A stretch of DNA of 64,000 bases, taken from assembly GCF_004358755.1 (NCBI RefSeq), contig NZ_SMZY01000002.1, positions 186,001-250,000 on the forward strand. Reading direction: 5' to 3'. Positions 62,655-64,000 of this stretch are shown here, one piece after another. Position 1 is the first letter of the stretch; the number at the start of each line of letters is the position of its first letter. The notes beneath the pieces were generated by a model that was not told where the DNA came from, did no database searches, and saw nothing but the letters and a program-made list of their open reading frames with translations. The position numbers and the translations under genes are program-made. This DNA is from Peribacillus frigoritolerans. GTDB taxonomy: Bacteria; Bacillota; Bacilli; Bacillales; Bacillaceae.

Positions 62655-63020
62655 ATGAGTTTATCTATCGTAAAGCTGCATCATATCCAGCTGTGTGCAC
62701 CATTTGAAGAAGAACAAAAAGCGCGTGAATTTTATTTAAATACATTGGGATTTGAAGAAATAAAAAAACCCGATTCTCTTTTAAAGAATGGCGGGTTCTG
62801 GTGCAAAGCCGGAAACGCAGAGCTCCATATCGGTCTTGAAAAAATGGAGCAGGCGAAAAGCAAACGTCATCCTGCCTTTCAGGTAGAAGATCTTGAAGCT
62901 GCCAGGGCCTTGCTTGGAAAATATAAGATCAAGATTCAAGAAGAAACAGAGATTCCCGGGGTTCAGAGGTTTTCCTTTTTTGATCCGTTCGGGAATAGGA
63001 TTGAATTGCTGGAGATTTAG
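62655..63020 (+). CDS. VOC/glyoxalase-fold protein
   Basis: A 121-residue single VOC module: VKLHHIQLCAPFEEEQKARE with the first His ligand, LHIGLE in the middle, and FFDPFGNRIELLEI with the Glu ligand at the end. It could be a lyase, dioxygenase or resistance-type binding protein; nothing identifies the substrate. TAGGAGG precedes the ATG. Confidence 0.8.
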   Translation: MSLSIVKLHHIQLCAPFEEEQKAREFYLNTLGFEEIKKPDSLLKNGGFWCKAGNAELHIGLEKMEQAKSKRHPAFQVEDLEAARALLGKYKIKIQEETEIPGVQRFSFFDPFGNRIELLEI

Positions 63021-63036
63021 AACTTTTTTCAAGTTT

Positions 63037-63073
63037 AAAAAAGCGTAAGAGGGATTCCCTCCTACGCTTTTTT
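63037..63073. terminator. Bidirectional terminator between the VOC and MFS genes
   Basis: AAAAAAGCGTA with AGAGGG pairs with CCCTCC and TACGCTTTTTT. The stop codon of the MFS gene lies inside the right arm. Confidence 0.92.
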
Positions 63074-64000
63074 ACTTTCTTTAGGCAAATTTAAAATCAG
63101 CAGAAAACTGATGACGGCGAAAGCAAAAACAACCATGTACACACCGTGCAGAGACTCTGTCAAACCGGCCTTTAACGCCTGGGTCGCCTCGTTTGAAAGC
63201 TTATCTGCAGACTCGGAGCTAAGTAGCTGATTGACAGTATCTAAATTGACTGATTCATTGATTCCCTGCTCCTTAAAATAAGACTGCAGCCTTGTATTTA
63301 AAATCCCCCCCAGAAGGGCAGCTCCAATCGTATTGCCAAGCGTTCTCATAAACATATTCGCAGCAGTCGCGGATCCGCGCTGCTCCCAGCTGACTGTGCT
63401 CTGGATTGAAACAATAAATGCTGTTGTCGTCATCCCCATGCCAATCCCGACTATAAACGACCCCAGGGCTGCCCACAGCGGACCGTCATCTGGGCTTAAA
63501 TTAAAAAAGACAAGACTTCCTGCAATCAGGGCGATTCCCCCGATGACAGAGGTTGTCCGGAAACCGATTTTCAAAAGCAGATTGCCGGATACAGTTGCAG
63601 CTATCGGCCATCCAATCGACATAGCAGTCAGAGTGAAGCCTGCGACAATTGGTGTTTGTCCCATTACTGCCTGGACGAACGCAGGTAAAAATGAAGAAAT
63701 GCCTATCAGCATGACACCCGTAGTCAGTGATGTCATATTCGCAATCAAGATGCTCTTTTCTCTCCAAATTCCAAAAGACATCATAGGCTCTTTTGCACGT
63801 TGTTCTTGTCGAATAAATAGGACAAAAGAAAGAAGGGCTGCAGCAGACAGAAAAAGAACGGGAGCTGACAGCCACGGCCACCTGATGCCGCCTTCAACTA
63901 GGACAATCATTGCTGTACTTATAGATGCAAATAACAGGAAAGCGCCTGTGTAGTCAATCGAATGCTTTTTCCGCTCCACATCCTCATGCAAATACAGCAC
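63062..64000 (-). CDS. DHA2-family MFS drug-efflux protein, C-terminal part (cut by window edge)
   Basis: The 3' portion, about 312 residues, of a 14-helix major-facilitator exporter of the EmrB/QacA (DHA2) type. Visible helices include YTGAFLLFASISTAMIVLVE, MTSLTTGVMLIGISSFLPAF and the motif GIGMGMTTTAFIVSIQSTVS; a loop of about 60 residues precedes the last helix. Such pumps expel drugs or dyes using the proton gradient. The N-terminal half lies outside the window, so no regulator can be linked. Confidence 0.85.
   Translation of the reverse strand: MLYLHEDVERKKHSIDYTGAFLLFASISTAMIVLVEGGIRWPWLSAPVLFLSAAALLSFVLFIRQEQRAKEPMMSFGIWREKSILIANMTSLTTGVMLIGISSFLPAFVQAVMGQTPIVAGFTLTAMSIGWPIAATVSGNLLLKIGFRTTSVIGGIALIAGSLVFFNLSPDDGPLWAALGSFIVGIGMGMTTTAFIVSIQSTVSWEQRGSATAANMFMRTLGNTIGAALLGGILNTRLQSYFKEQGINESVNLDTVNQLLSSESADKLSNEATQALKAGLTESLHGVYMVVFAFAVISFLLILNLPKESKKA

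Overview
The window is chromosomal DNA from a low-GC, spore-forming Bacillus-type organism (family Bacillaceae). Many genes match the Bacillus subtilis kinC / mreBH / ampS / ykpA / sipT / yknUVWXYZ / yku region, in inverted and rearranged order. Shine-Dalgarno sites are strong, TTG and GTG starts are frequent, and most transcription units end in clear intrinsic terminators. I see no rRNA, tRNA, CRISPR array, transposase or phage gene.

Layout. 1-7.9 kb: cytochrome bd oxidase (cydAB, cydB cut by the window edge), ykqA, sensor kinase kinC, a DUF6884 protein, acyl-CoA thioesterase ykhA, actin-like mreBH and a VanW-domain lipoprotein. 8-12 kb: a resistance-type ABC-F protein behind a long structured leader, an APH(6)/streptomycin-kinase-like protein and an acyl-CoA dehydrogenase. 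12.2-24.4 kb: ampS, degV, a CobW GTPase, a PanE-like reductase, a glycine betaine ABC transporter (ATPase and permease divergent from the binding lipoprotein), ykpA, small membrane and DUF proteins, and signal peptidase sipT. 24.6-35.2 kb: LysE exporter, AGCS amino-acid symporter, DUF218 protein, the yknWXYZ envelope-defence operon behind an ECF (sigma-W-type) promoter, and the heterodimeric exporter yknU/yknV. 35.4-39.1 kb: small accessory genes, including a frameshifted Hsp20 gene. 39.2-51.1 kb: a complete reductive pyrimidine (uracil) degradation pathway with an NCS1 transporter and a PucR regulator. 51.4-53.3 kb: small proteins, an acetate/succinate-type transporter and a cold-shock protein. 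54-61.8 kb: the ykuV-ykuU-ykuT-ykuS-ykuR-dapH-ykuP-ykuO-ykuN-ccpC block, with diaminopimelate synthesis, thiol redox genes and Fur-regulated flavodoxins, of which ykuN is frameshifted. 61.9-64 kb: TSUP permease, VOC protein and part of a DHA2 drug-efflux protein.

Two dispersed intergenic repeat families run through the window. Family A (about 95-158 bp, seven copies) has a CGCCC/GGGCG outer stem and an inner hairpin bounded by GGATCC. In three copies its outer edge supplies the TAA stop codon of the neighbouring gene. Family B (about 240 bp, one full and two reduced copies) is a nested palindrome, and the reduced copies have lost the central palindrome at the same TTCCG junction. There are also two unrelated short tandem arrays, with 52-bp and 21-bp periods. 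The uracil pathway genes lie in two operons that share a 12-bp upstream motif, a candidate PucR site.

All gene names come from recognising protein sequence and gene order; no database search was run.
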